A DNA stretch of 64,000 nt from Owenia fusiformis (taxonomy: Eukaryota; Annelida; Polychaeta; Sabellida; Oweniidae). The stretch is taken from contig CAIIXF020000002.1 of the NCBI GenBank assembly GCA_903813345.2, forward strand, positions 16,440,467-16,504,466. Direction: 5' to 3'. The notes under the pieces were generated by a model. The model made no database searches and had not been told where the DNA came from. It worked only from the letters and a program-made list of their open reading frames with translations. This document shows positions 20,326-32,260 of the stretch, piece after piece (the stretch's first letter is position 1; every line of letters begins with the position of its first letter). A program made the position numbers and the translations under genes.

Positions 20326-20754
20326 ACTTATCAACAATTTTATAAATGATATATCATCTGAAAGTCTTTATCTAAAAGAAAAACATTCAAAAGGGCATTG
20401 ATCATTCTTCATTCAGTATAGATGTGGAGCCAGTCTATCATCTGCTATGGTGGATCATACACACCTACATATCTCTTTTGTTTCCCTGTAACTTAGCAAT
20501 CTGTTTCCATGGGAACTAATCATTTAAAGCTTTTCCTTCACACCTTTAATAACTTTCTTATTATTTGGAGTAGATTATTTTGAGTCTGTAGCAATGGTTT
20601 ACTAGGAAACTGCATTTCATCAACATGAATTCATTCATTTTTGCAAAATATTTTGAATCAGAATCTCCAAAATAATACATGACCCTCATGCCTTCTTATG
20701 TAGAAAGTTCACACGCAAATCTTGCATTTGTTTATTCTACTTATAGCATTGCCA

Positions 20755-20925
20755 CAGACCTGTAGCCAGGGGAGGGGGGGGGGGGGGGGGTTCGATAGCG
20801 TATGAGCGAGCCTCTGGCCAAAAAATCTATCTATCTGCTATTGTGATCTGCTGATTTTAGCCATTTTTTTGCACCAAAATTGTCAAAAGTGAACCCTCCC
20901 TAGAATTTTTCAAAAAGTTAACCCT
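20755..20925 (+). mobile_element. CAGGCCCGTAGCC MITE, right end missing
   Basis: It starts CAGACCTGTAGCCAGG followed by a run of about 20 G. It continues with TTTTAGCCATTTTTTTGC and GTGAACCCTCCCTAGAA as in the 5826-6042 copy, then fades before the terminal repeat. Confidence 0.78.
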
Positions 20926-21450
20926 GCATGTTTATTTGCAATCTTTGATGTGCACGGCTATGGAACATGCCATATGTACCAAGTTTTCAAATGGGAAATA
21001 GCTAAATAGTCAAAATCAAATCAAGTAAGGAATAAAAAAGTTATTGAAGATTTGTGCCTAGCGATTACTTTAAAACCTGGCAGCATAATAGGATTCTCAT
21101 CTTCTAATATCAGATTGTTGAATACAGATTACAATGTGTATCTTACCATAGAGGAATGTTTCTTTGGCTGTGAGTTAGAATGTGAAACTAGTTTTAGAAA
21201 CAATGGAATCAGTGAAAAATGGGTAAGATGGCCACAATATTTCACTGAATTGTATTTAAAATGCCTGAAAAGGTAGCAAGTTCAATTAAATTTGAAATAG
21301 AAAGATTGACAAATTATGACCAAATTGAACATCACATTGGCATTTAGTGAAATAAAAATAACAATATTCAACTTACCAGTTTTATCATTGCATAAACTGT
21401 ATGGTCAAATATGAGAGATTTCTTAAATTTTGCAAATGATTATAGTCCCC

Positions 21451-21510
21451 ATTTGTGTTTGGCAGTCAGTATTTGTAACAAATGGCAGGTGGTGACATTT
21501 TATTGTTAAT
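21451..21510 (+). repeat. Dispersed repeat family B, copy 3 (3' half only)
   Basis: TTTGGCAGTCAGTATTTGTA and AACAAATGGCAGGTGGTGAC are present; the palindromic head is absent. Confidence 0.72.
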
Positions 21511-21929
21511 ATTGAAGAAATGAGAGAACTTTCAGGCATGTCATCATAATTTCATGGATGAAAATAGGCGCAATAAAATTTGCAATTTAGTTTTGTTATC
21601 AGTGTTTCAGTGAACCCACAAATAAGAATTACTTTAATGAGAAATAATTATTCCACGATTCATTCTTAATTAAAACTAATTCAGCATACTCCGTTTAATG
21701 ACCTTAATGTGCTTCTTGGTGAAAACAGGTGTTTGGAACATAAAGTATCTTTGTTCAGTTACAAAACATTATATTCTAATTTCTAAATCATAAAAATTGC
21801 AAAGAGTATTGTCTTGTGCCAAGTATCTGTTCTTTCCCATGCTATATTTTCCATGATTTCTATGGCATTATTTTTGCTTCTTTATTCATTAAATTCAAAT
21901 ATACATGTATTCGATATATGAAACATTTA

Positions 21930-22690
21930 TATTGGCTAAATCATTTTTCCATTCGGTAAAAACGTTTATATGTTTGTTACAGCAAATTAAGTTTTCAAAA
22001 TAGCCAATCAATTAATACAATGTGCATTAAATTACATATTTCATTCGTTAAATGATATTTTTTGCGTAAATTGTAATGGTATTCCTTAAGAGTAACACAT
22101 TATATGCACAATATTGAATTTCTATTTGAACCCTACCAAAATAAGTTTGCCTATATTTACCAAATTGTTTATTTTTCTATGACATAGTTAATGCATTTTA
22201 CCGAAAGCTAATTTGCTATTTACTGAATGCAATAAAGTAATATTCGATAACTTGCGTTGTTGTTCGATATTTTGTCACGTGACTTCGAGATTTGCAAAAT
22301 GGCCGCACAGCTATTCTACATCGTACAAATATATCACGTGACTGAAAGTCTCGTAAATTATCGAAAAATAACGAAATTTATCGAATGTGGCATTCGGTAT
22401 TTACCGAATATAAATAATTTAAATACCGAATGTACAAATAATTAATTGAATTGTATGTGCGTTAAGGAAAACAAATTGATTCGCTGCATCACACAAATAC
22501 ATGTATAAATATCAAATGTGAATGTCAATATAAAGAACAAGTGAAACTATTTAGCGAATATAAATTGTATAGATTATTACATTTGATAAAATAAAAAAAC
22601 ATTCGATAGATTGGGTAAAGGTTTGGTAAATTGTTTGTTTTATTTGGTATTTATGGAAGATTAATGTACCGAATAAAGAAGCAGTTTAAA
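21930..22690. repeat. AT-rich block with many TTCGGTAAA/TTACCGAAT motifs
   Basis: Motifs such as ATTCGGTAAA, TTACCGAAAG, ATTCGATA, TTATCGAA and TACCGAAT recur in both orientations across about 750 bp. A perfect 12 bp inverted repeat (CATTCGGTATTT, 22391-22402, with its complement at 22421-22432) lies near the middle. It may be a non-autonomous transposon with repeated binding motifs; ends are not defined. Confidence 0.45.
22274..22341 (+). promoter_or_regulatory. Candidate regulatory cluster: two TCACGTGA boxes around AAAATGGCCGC
   Basis: GTCACGTGAC (22274-22283, palindromic) and TCACGTGA (22334-22341) are E-boxes of the USF type. Between them CAAAATGGCCGC (22295-22306) resembles the YY1 motif often found at animal transcription starts. 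Together they look like a small promoter within intron 2, but no first exon with a convincing frame follows. It could be chance or part of the surrounding repeat. Confidence 0.3.
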
Positions 22691-23130
22691 CACCATAGAT
22701 TTCTCTAGCAATACCTTTTATTCTAGATATACAAAGCAAATGCTATTGATATATTAAATATACCAAAAAGTTTGTCCTCTTTCCCCATATTTGCCAAAGC
22801 TGTCTCTCTGATCATACCTAAACTTTCCATCTGGTCTTAAACTTTCTTGATCTTTGCCTAAATTCATGGAGTAATGGCTAAACTTTCCATGTAGTCACAC
22901 TTTCCACCCTATTTCTTTGTATCATTTGCATGTCATGATCTGCATTGCGATGTATTTTCTTGTATTTCTTTTTCCATAAGTAAGACAAGAGATATACCAG
23001 AAAATCAGACAACTTCCATTTTTACAAAGAAACATGAAATCATAATATGAAAATAATTGTAGAGGTGTGGGTGGAATATTAGATCTAGGACAGCAACAGT
23101 GGTAAAGAATGACACTGAGCCATAGGAAAG

Positions 23131-23872
23131 ATAAAGGATTGGTATCGATATGGTGAACTTTTTGAACAAACGTTTCTCTTAAATCAGTCATCAAAAAATT
23201 CTACAAATATTACACATCGTCAATGTAATGGTCATCTTTTGAATGGTAACAATATCATTTGAAAAAATGTATATACTTTTCTCTACATGTATATTGTTTT
23301 AGAAAACACATCAAACACTTCTTTTGTTCTTGGTATCATATGTTCAGAATGAAATGAAACATCTTTCCGAACCTCATTGGAACAAAACGACATAAACACA
23401 ACATGTTTAGGTCTCTCAATATTGTAATTGTACAAAGGAAATTTTGGTTGATTTTAAAAAAGTATCTTGTTAATGAAATAAAAAGTCTCTCTTGATTTTT
23501 ATCTATTTTTGGGTTTTTTTGTTTTAATTCTTTGAATACTTTTTTAAAATCAACCAAAAATTCCTTTGTATAACTATATTGAGAGGTTTAAGAAAATGTT
23601 GTTTATGCTATTTTGTTCAAACAAGGTTCAGAAAGACATTTTATTTCCTTCTCAAGAATTGGTAGAAAGGAGCAAAAACAATTGCATTGAAAAACAATTT
23701 TTGTTAACAAAAACAGTTCTATGAAATATTTCTAAATAATTTTGGCATTATATTGTTGTCAATCAGTCAACATTACATAATAGAACATGATTTTTTACAG
23801 AATGTTTTCAATAATTGGTTTAAGAGAAAAACAGTGTTGGATTCAGTTCACCATATCGATACCTAACCTTTA
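23131..23872. mobile_element. Foldback element, about 740 bp
   Basis: GGTATCGATATGGTGAACT (23141-23159) is exactly complementary to 23845-23863. Complementarity resumes strongly nearer the centre: TTTTGGTTGATTTTAAAAAAGTA-like sequence before 23465 against 23538-23575, and the GAGAG/ACAT/CGAACCTCATT blocks further out. Both short open frames here are on the arms. No target duplication is certain. Confidence 0.8.
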
Positions 23873-24930
23873 ATGAATGATAGGAGGATGAAATCTAAAT
23901 TTAAAAGGATAGCAGACTTTAATCAGGCAGATTTAGAAAGATAACAGATATTTTATTTGCAGAGAAGTGGGGAGCTGACATCTCTTTTGTTATTTCGGCC
24001 CTTTTCTGACATTTTCTGGACTTTGTATTGATAGCATTCACAAGTGTATGAATATCTTGGTGGAACAAAACTTTAATGTAAAAGATAATATCTTGTTTTG
24101 ATTTTAGACAAAATTCTATTCAGTACCCAAGTCTAGGGGTTGAACTTCACGCTCAGATATTGGTTAGTTGAACCAAAATGTGCCAGCAGAAACTAGGAAA
24201 AAATAGCACCTTATATATATGCCAGTATACAAGAATAGAGAATATAAACAATTTTGCCTCTATACATGTACATGCACAACGAAAAAGTAATTGACAACAA
24301 TCATGTTGATAAACTATCATTAGATAATCTCAAATAGAGATTATTTTAAGACTTATTGACTGAAGAATATATAGATTGTTACAGGTGAATATAAATCAGT
24401 GTCTATGGAATGAGCTACGGTGTACCTGGATTAATTAGGGAATGGATGAACTAAATATTACCTAATCAGGTATAAGAGACTGGAGTAGATGAGACAGTTG
24501 GTATACTGGTATGTTGATCTATATTACACTGATGAGTTGAACATTGACATATGCCATGTGGGACAATGTTGACATACAATCTGTATATTCTTGTGGACAA
24601 CTTGCAGATAAGGGATTTCAGTGTATAAGCTAATAGGAATCAGCATATACTCTAAAGGTAACCTTATAGTGGAATGGACAAAGACAAATATATAACAAAT
24701 GGGGAAGAAATTCTGTCTACTGATGACATATATCAGAAATGGAGAAGAAGCACTCTACAGTGAAAAAAGAACGCTGACAATTAAACTTATAAAATATATA
24801 TCATGCGCACATTTAGTATAAATGGGATATGGCATAGATACTGTTCACTGGTATTGATCCAAAAAGTTGAGGATTCTCAGCATAAGGGTTCTAATAACGA
24901 GATTTTTTGGATTCATATTTGAGCTCAAGC
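23873..24930. other. Intron sequence, nothing recognised
   Basis: No supported exon, RNA gene or clear repeat; AT-rich throughout. Confidence 0.5.
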
Positions 24931-24944
24931 ACGACAATGAGGAG

Positions 24945-25190
24945 ATACAACAATAACAATAGCAACTACATGTATATGGGACCCCCTAGGAGGTACAGGT
25001 AAGTCATATAAAATATTTTATGTTACCATAGCAATAACAACTAAATATATGTGGGACCCCCTAGGAGGTACAGGTAAGTCATATAATATATTTTATGTTA
25101 CCATAGCAATAACAACTATATATATATGAGGTATAGGTAAGTAATGTAACTCATATTTGATATTATTTATGTTACCATAGGAACAATAGC
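24945..25190 (+). repeat. Tandem repeat of about 75 bp carrying splice-donor-like ends
   Basis: About three units share CAATAACAACTA, TATGTGGGACCCCCTAGGAG, GTACAGGTAAGTCATATAA and TTTTATGTTACCATAGCAAT. The first two are almost identical (period 75 bp), and the third has lost the GGACCCCC part. Each unit contains CAG or TAG followed by GTAAGT at 24999, 25074 and 25137. Confidence 0.85.
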
Positions 25191-26430
25191 AATAGCACCA
25201 CCATTCAATATGTAAATGAGGTCCCATTCATAATACCATATGTGTCCATCATACAGGTAGACATTTACACATGTGTTACTTCAGATAGTTTGTATTATAC
25301 AACCCATGCACTGAATTAATATGGTTTATAGAGATCTGATTGTTTTAATTCCAGTGCATAAATAGTTAATGTGACACACACGTGATTGTTGTTTGTCCCC
25401 ATACTATAACCATGTATAGGAAATGAGGGTTTATGCTCTTTTTATTGTAAAATTCTCTCTCCAGAATTTCCATTTGTCACATAAAATCAATGCTTTTACC
25501 TTTCAATAAAAAGACCTGAGTAGTTGCAACCTGAATGACTTTGTTTTAGGAAGCTATATGTTAATTAATTAAGTGACCAAATATGTATAAATTAAGGGCA
25601 CTATTTCCAAACAAATGTAAGACTAGACTAGAATATTATATTTTATAATGTACCAATTTTTGTATCACATGTTACTGTTTATTTATACACACAGGTGTGG
25701 GTCGAAATTAAAGACTGGAAAAATTGTATTTCTATGCATAGGTAATAATAATATGTATGTGTATATGATAATTTTTTTCATTTTGCGATCATTTCTGGAA
25801 ATAAATGACTCAAAGAAATTACAATATGAAATTACAATATGAAGACAGAAAATTATTAATTTCATTCACATTTTGTAATTCAATCCAGATTCCATGCCCA
25901 TTCTTTCTTCATGCTTTATTTTGTTACAATGATATTGTAGCCTTGGGTGGCAGACATGTCCTGAAATTGTAAGCTCATGTTATAACATCTACCTTATATT
26001 GTTATCATTAAGAGATGGGACTGGTTGCTATGGTTACCACATCCCTGTAGATGTGCCTATACCTGATGATGGGAGATAATTAGAAGGTGAATTCATCTCA
26101 CGTCTAGAATCTTGAATAACAAATCTCTCATTTCATATTATTGTCTAATAACTCTCATCTTATACTTTAATTTTGTCTATAAATACTTTGTTATTACATA
26201 CAACTTTTGTTTTGAAACTTCTTGTTAAACATTTCATGGTCAGTCTCTGTTTGAATTCTTTAGCTATTTGATAGCTGAATGACTGAGATATTGTGTAAGG
26301 GTTGTTAGATGTTAATGTTTGTAAGGGTTAGTTGCAGGTTTCAAGATTGGGTTTCTATTGTTAAGGCTTTATATTTTCACTTTTAGTAAGAGGGTGTCCA
26401 ATAGATGGCAGCATTGAAGAAAATTGAAAA
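25191..26430. other. Intron sequence, nothing recognised
   Basis: AT-rich, no supported feature. Two short overlapping opposite-strand frames around 25650-25865 are composition artefacts. Confidence 0.5.
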
Positions 26431-26435
26431 TCAGT

Positions 26436-26560
26436 TGACAGCAAAACCTGTCTTAGTGAACACCCCTCTCTAGTGAACACCTGTCTTAGTGAACACCCCT
26501 CGCTAGTGAACACCTGTCTTAGTGAACACCTGTCTCTAGAAGACACCCTTACTTCCTTCA
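26436..26560 (+). repeat. Family A repeat, copy with tandem GTGAACACC units
   Basis: It starts CAAAACCTGTCTTAGTGAAC and continues with CACCTGTCTTAGTGAACACC-like units repeated about four times. Only the left terminus type is seen; the right end is lost. Confidence 0.7.
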
Positions 26561-29098
26561 TACTCTGCTGACTTTTGTATAAATCACCCTCTCTGTACAT
26601 GTAAATATTGCTTCAACTTTACAACCAACTTTAAAATTGAATGATAACACTAAGAACAACATTGAATCTTTCTTCATTAAAGGATACAATTATCCTGTTA
26701 AAAATTGTTTTAATTAGGTTATCGTAATGTCATTTTATTTTTCAATAATTATGACACAATTATGCAATGTAATCTAGTTATGATCTTCCATCTATCAGAG
26801 TTCCAAGGTCACTTAAAATAATGTGTACTTTTAGTTGAAGAATTAATTTTGGAAATTACGGAATTAGAGCTTTATTATTCAGACATTTATATTGAGCACA
26901 TTCCTTCATTTGTTTGCCCCCATCTGTGTGTGAAATTAGATCTAATATATAAATGTCCTATATTTCTATTACATAAATTATATTTAGTTATTAGACTTAG
27001 GTTAGTATACATTTTGTATTTGATCTTAAATGAGCCGCTTACCCATAATTCCTCATTTTGATCATGTGACATTATTTAGTATGTATAGAATGGTTAAGAT
27101 AGCTATAACTAATGGGATTTATGGGCTTAATGTTGGTTATCAGACTTGTATATTACAGAAAATCTTTTCAAAGTAAACTATTTATTCTACCATTAATCCT
27201 TGAATAAACTACTATATATTTAATCCATTCACTGACTTACTTTGGACAATAGAATCACAGATTTCTACCTTTAACCCTTTCTCAGCAGGTCCTTTTTATG
27301 AACCGACTGTATAAAAATAAAATTACATTGGGAAAACATAGTGTTAATTTGCTAGAATGCCAGTGAATGTGATCATTATAACATAAATCTACTAAATTCT
27401 TTCAGATTTCATCAGGTATAAGATTTAGTTAAATATACCGCTAGGTCCTTAAGTACACATATGTTGCATTATGGGATACTAGTTTCGCCGGAATTCGTAA
27501 AATCATGCCGCAATCAGAACTAAAACCATGTGGAATCTGAATAATTAGTATTGTGCAATTAAAGCAAGAAATTTGCTTTCGTGGGATTTGGAAATTCTGT
27601 TCAAATTATTTCTTGAATGTCATTTAAGTTAGAAATTTTTTCAAGATATGTATTTAAGGTAAGTAATTTGAATTTATATTAAGAATAGTTGAAGAAACGT
27701 CATTCAGATTATTTGAGGAAAACTTGTCACTGTTAGTCTTGGGAAATGGAAAATTTGATTGTTTGTGCAATTTACAGAAAAGCATACAAAAGTTTGTGTA
27801 TAAAACGTCTATGAAACACACTCTGATCCTACACTAAGGTGTGCTAATCTCATCTCCAAATCAGAACCATCTTAAGAATATTGACAAAGCTTCAAAATTA
27901 TTTGCATTCTATTTTAAAGGTCACACAAGGGTTACAAATTCTTTAAAATGTAAAAATTCCATTAATCTTTAAATATACCTATTTGATAACATTTACTTTT
28001 GTCTGGTGAACCATCTCATCTCCTGAAGCTATGTTTGGCTTTCATTACATTCAAAATGACATCGGCCAGACTAGGCTGTGTTTGAAGACTGCGTGTGAAA
28101 GTTTGAAGAGGGATTAAACGATTTGGGAATATGATGGAATGATATTTTGTTTATGTGGTTACTCAGTGGGGGTATTGTGTCTAGGGACACTCCTTTAAGA
28201 CAGAGATGCAACAGGACAGGTGGGTTTTAAGTTGAAACTTAAAAAGATATTAAAATATTTTAATTAGATATTATCTTTTAAAAAGACTCATCTTTCATTT
28301 GTACCTGTGTACATGTAAATTCTAGACTGGTTTATATCAATATTCACAACATTGTTGTATTTGCAAAAAAGCAGGTTTTGGTAACATGTAAGAATACATA
28401 TGACACATTTTGAGTTGTTCAATTTTTAGAGGAATTCTCAAAAACAAGTTTTGTACAATGCATTATGCAGTAATAGATATCCATATGTACGTGCAATACT
28501 TTGTCGTTAATGTTTCATGTCAGATAGTATTTCATCATTCAAGTCTTACATTGACGCATGAAGATATATCATCACTGAATGTCCTAAGCCAGGGTCCAAG
28601 GTCATTGTGACATCGTATATATCAATGTCAACAATATGCGATTTGTAATTTGTTTACCTGTCTTGTTTTATGTCCTGTAAACTTTTAAATTCAGAACATT
28701 TAAGATTGAAAGGTGAATGATCTCAGGTAAGGTATTTTTCATCTATAATTTCAGGATGTTGGGTATTTATATGGTTTAGTGGGATTTGATTCATTTTCCT
28801 TGTTTTAATATCATCCATTAAAGCAATTGAAATAGCTACATATGGAACTTTCGTTAAATCAAATTCAATATTTTTTCATTCGAGTTGAATATGAATTCTA
28901 GATAATGTTGACTTTAGCAATTTTCGCTACTGTCTCGCATTACATAAATGACGTCAAGAGATTATTTCATAATCCCAGAGTTCACTTAATAAGGCGCAAC
29001 CTCTCAAATCTGATTGGTTGTTCAGATCATGTGATGTCATGAGGTACCTGGGACATCTCTGCCAAATCAATACATACATTTTCGATTGATTCAACCAA
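26561..29098. other. Intron sequence, nothing recognised
   Basis: No supported exon or RNA gene and no repeat recurring elsewhere in this window. The short plus-strand frame at 28410-28610 has no protein features. Confidence 0.5.
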
Positions 29099-29287
29099 AC
29101 AGTAAAACCTGTATTCTGAACACCTCTCTAATCTGAACACCTCTCAATGTGAACACTTTTTCTTGGTCCTTGATTACTTATCTCCCATTGGCTCACTTAT
29201 TAAGAAACCTTGAAATGGAGCACCTGATTATCCAAAACCTTTTGCCAGCCCTGTGTGGTGTTTCGATTAGACAGATTTTTCTGTACA
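29099..29287 (+). mobile_element. Family A element with both termini, about 188 bp
   Basis: It begins ACAGTAAAACCTGTATTCTG and ends GATTAGACAGATTTTTCTGT. The interior has CTGAACACCTCTCAATGTGA units. Arrangement and length match the copy at 18936-19119. Confidence 0.75.
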
Positions 29288-32110
29288 TTGTTCATAGACT
29301 TGTGTAGACATGGTGGTTTGATGAATTATTAATATTAACCTGTTCCATGTGATGTAACCTGAACCATGTAGGTGTACAAGGGTTGCCATGACATAATATG
29401 TGTCTTATTTCAGGCCTCTATCCCATTCACCTTGTTTATTTAACTGTGCTATTAAGAATAAGTGAATTATTTCTATCCCCTTCACCCCCATCTCTTTTTA
29501 ATCAAAGTTGAGAAATGTTAGGGGTTGGGGGTTTATACAGGTCCTAATGTTAAGTTTCAAGAATCACACTTTCATTTTTAAAAAGATGACGAAGAAAGCA
29601 CATCTTTTGATTCATCAGGTGAATGAAAGGGGGTACCCGGGTACAGTGGAATAAAACAGTCATATTTGGTGTTATTTCAAGAAAGCTTGTGGAACCCAAA
29701 ACATGCTCGTCTGTCTGTTTATCTTTCCCTCTGTCTGACTACTCAGTTATCTGTCCTTTTGTTTATCCATTAACTACATTTTTATTAGTCAAATGAAAAC
29801 TGTCATTCTTCTGAACCGCTAATACTCATATATATTTTACGGGAGTTCAAACTGGTGATTTATACTATTTGTAATGTACTGGCTCCTACTTCAACATGTA
29901 AGCCCATCAAATGGTGTCATTTTTGATTCAATGTGATGTATGTAAACAAAATACAAATGTGCGAGATATCTTCAAGATGTCACTTTTCTCTTATTAAAAC
30001 TGATCAATTTTCAATTTTGCCCTTGACCAATGAGAAAGCATGAGACAGAGTCACACTAATATTTGAATGACTCTGATTGGCTCGATGGGTTCAGAGTGTT
30101 TGGCAATGTTGAGAATGTAAGAGTGAGACAAGGTTTACCACTCTCACAAAGGGTAAGACACTCAGACATCTCTTTAAGAAAGTGCAACCGTATTGACATG
30201 GCATGTCTTTACCTTATGTCAGACCCACCTTTTACAATGAGTCTATGCTCTTGTCATCCTCTTCAGTTTTTTGGAGCAATTTGTCGTGACATGTTCTGTC
30301 ATTTTGTTGGACAATAAATTGAACTGAGCATGTAAAGTTTAGTTTAGGTTAACATTTTTGTAAGTTTAAATGTTTTGGTTTTTGAGACATTAGTTTTGCA
30401 TGACATTTACTTTGATAAAGTTCTAATCAGGCATTTTAACGAATGTAGGTTCTGACCCATAATTCTTAGCTTAGGTCATGTGATGTTAAATCATCCATTC
30501 ACAAGACTATTTTGATAATTTCATATACCCATAGAATATGGGGCACAATATATTGCTTGCACTTTGAGGATTTAATATCACAATTTTTCAAATTCCAAGT
30601 CCATCAATTTGTTTGTCATTCAGGTTTGAGTTAAAGTGACCTTTGGAGGAATTTCAGTCCTCATGTTGACAATCAACTCTAAAATGTGTGTGTTCCTCAT
30701 TCAACTCCCTGTGAAAGGTAAACATATCATTTTGAAGAAAGTCTAATTGTGTAAGTTTATCTTTCTCCTATTTTACTTAAAGAATCATTTTAGCACATAA
30801 AGGTAGGCGACAATACCAGAATCAATATCAGGTGAGCTAAATACATTTTTAACATTTTCTGTTAGTTTTTTAAACAAATTAGAAATGTCTGGAATTGCAT
30901 AAGTATACAGAACAGTCCTTCTTTATTTAACATTACTGTTTGCACTTTGTAGTGCCCGTTAAAAGGAAGTCTTTTATGTCAAAAAGTAAATGTTTTGATA
31001 TTGAAATGTGGTGAGTTGTGACAATTTCAATGAGAGATGTGTCAAAATGTGTGATTCAAGAAAGAGGAGATATTCCCCACGTCCCAGAGTTCTGAAATCT
31101 TCATGAAGTCCCATTAATAATATGGCCTTAGCTCGGGTCTTAGGAGATCTACATTTTAACTATTGACAAATTAAATTTTGTTTTGTCAAATCACTTGAAC
31201 TCTTATACTTCTTATACCATATATGATTCTGATGATTTTAAGATGTTTATGTTCTCAGATTTTGTCTCAAATCCCTATTGACACAATGTTCATTTTTGTT
31301 GATTTACACTTTTATATATTAAGGATCACAAGTTATAAGGTTGTAAGATGGAATAATAATCCTCATGTCTACAAGATCATCTAGTTCAATGCTAATAGAG
31401 TTTTACATTAGTCCATCCAAAAATGTTTGATAAATTAAGCATTAAAGTAAACTTTGTCAGTTTCTCCATATAAAGGAATAGTAAACTAGCCCAACAAAAA
31501 GTTATATTATCATCTATTTCTTTTATATAGCAAGTCCCCTGTGCCAATACCATGATGCTTTTTTAGCTCATATGGCCACCCACTTGTCTGCTTTGACATC
31601 CATCTGTAAACAATTTTTGGATAATGAAAACAGTATGGTCACTCCCTCATTTGGACATCTATATCTCACAAGTTTTAGGACAAATGAAAACAGTATATCA
31701 TCTGAACTAATGTTGATGTCCCGTTTGTGGGGTCCACACTGGCAGAATACACCATTGTTTTTTTTGTCTTCAAAGTATCCTATCAGAAGAAGGCTTGCTA
31801 GAAACATGGATGAATAGATGGCAATATACACAACGAGCTAAAATGACTAGAATTTACAATAGCTAAGAGTGAATCATATGATTTCATATGACAATGTAGA
31901 TATTTCTTTCTCTCAGATAATTGCTATCATTATTATTCTCAACAATAGACTATACAATACAGATATATGTTTGTAAACAAGATATTGTTGTTTGATCAAA
32001 TGTTTCTATATTTAAATTATACAAGATAAGTTCCTATAGAACTAAGACATTTATGAATAAGTTCTTGCTTATTGGTTTCATGGTAGATAAAGTTTACCAA
32101 TCATACTTAT
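29288..32110. other. Intron sequence; possible TAGCTCATATGGCCACC repeat head at 31563
   Basis: Mostly unremarkable AT-rich DNA. TTTTAGCTCATATGGCCACC near 31560, followed by AACAATTTTTGGATAATGAA, resembles a dispersed repeat of which a relative may lie near 46930-47050. The overlapping frames at 31568-31831 are not supported as genes. Confidence 0.4.
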
Positions 32111-32260
32111 TATGACACCACAAGTGGTGACATGTCTACATCTCCGATGTTTTTGTGGATGGTGTTTGGTGATTGATGTTTGGCATTCAGTGGTTGGTGT
32201 TCGGCAGTTGATGTCTTTAACAAATGGCAGGATATGACATATGCATGTTATGCCTCATCT
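32111..32260 (+). repeat. Dispersed repeat family B, copy 4
   Basis: TATGACACCACAAGTGGTGA at the head, TTTAACAAATGGCAGGATAT and GACATATGCATGTTATGCC at the tail. It runs straight into CATCTTATTTTACAG, which has the form of a splice acceptor. Confidence 0.85.

Noticed and set aside
30063-30317. Plus-strand frame of 84 codons
   Set aside because: Mixed composition but no family similarity, no flanking acceptor/donor pair in a phase compatible with the gene.
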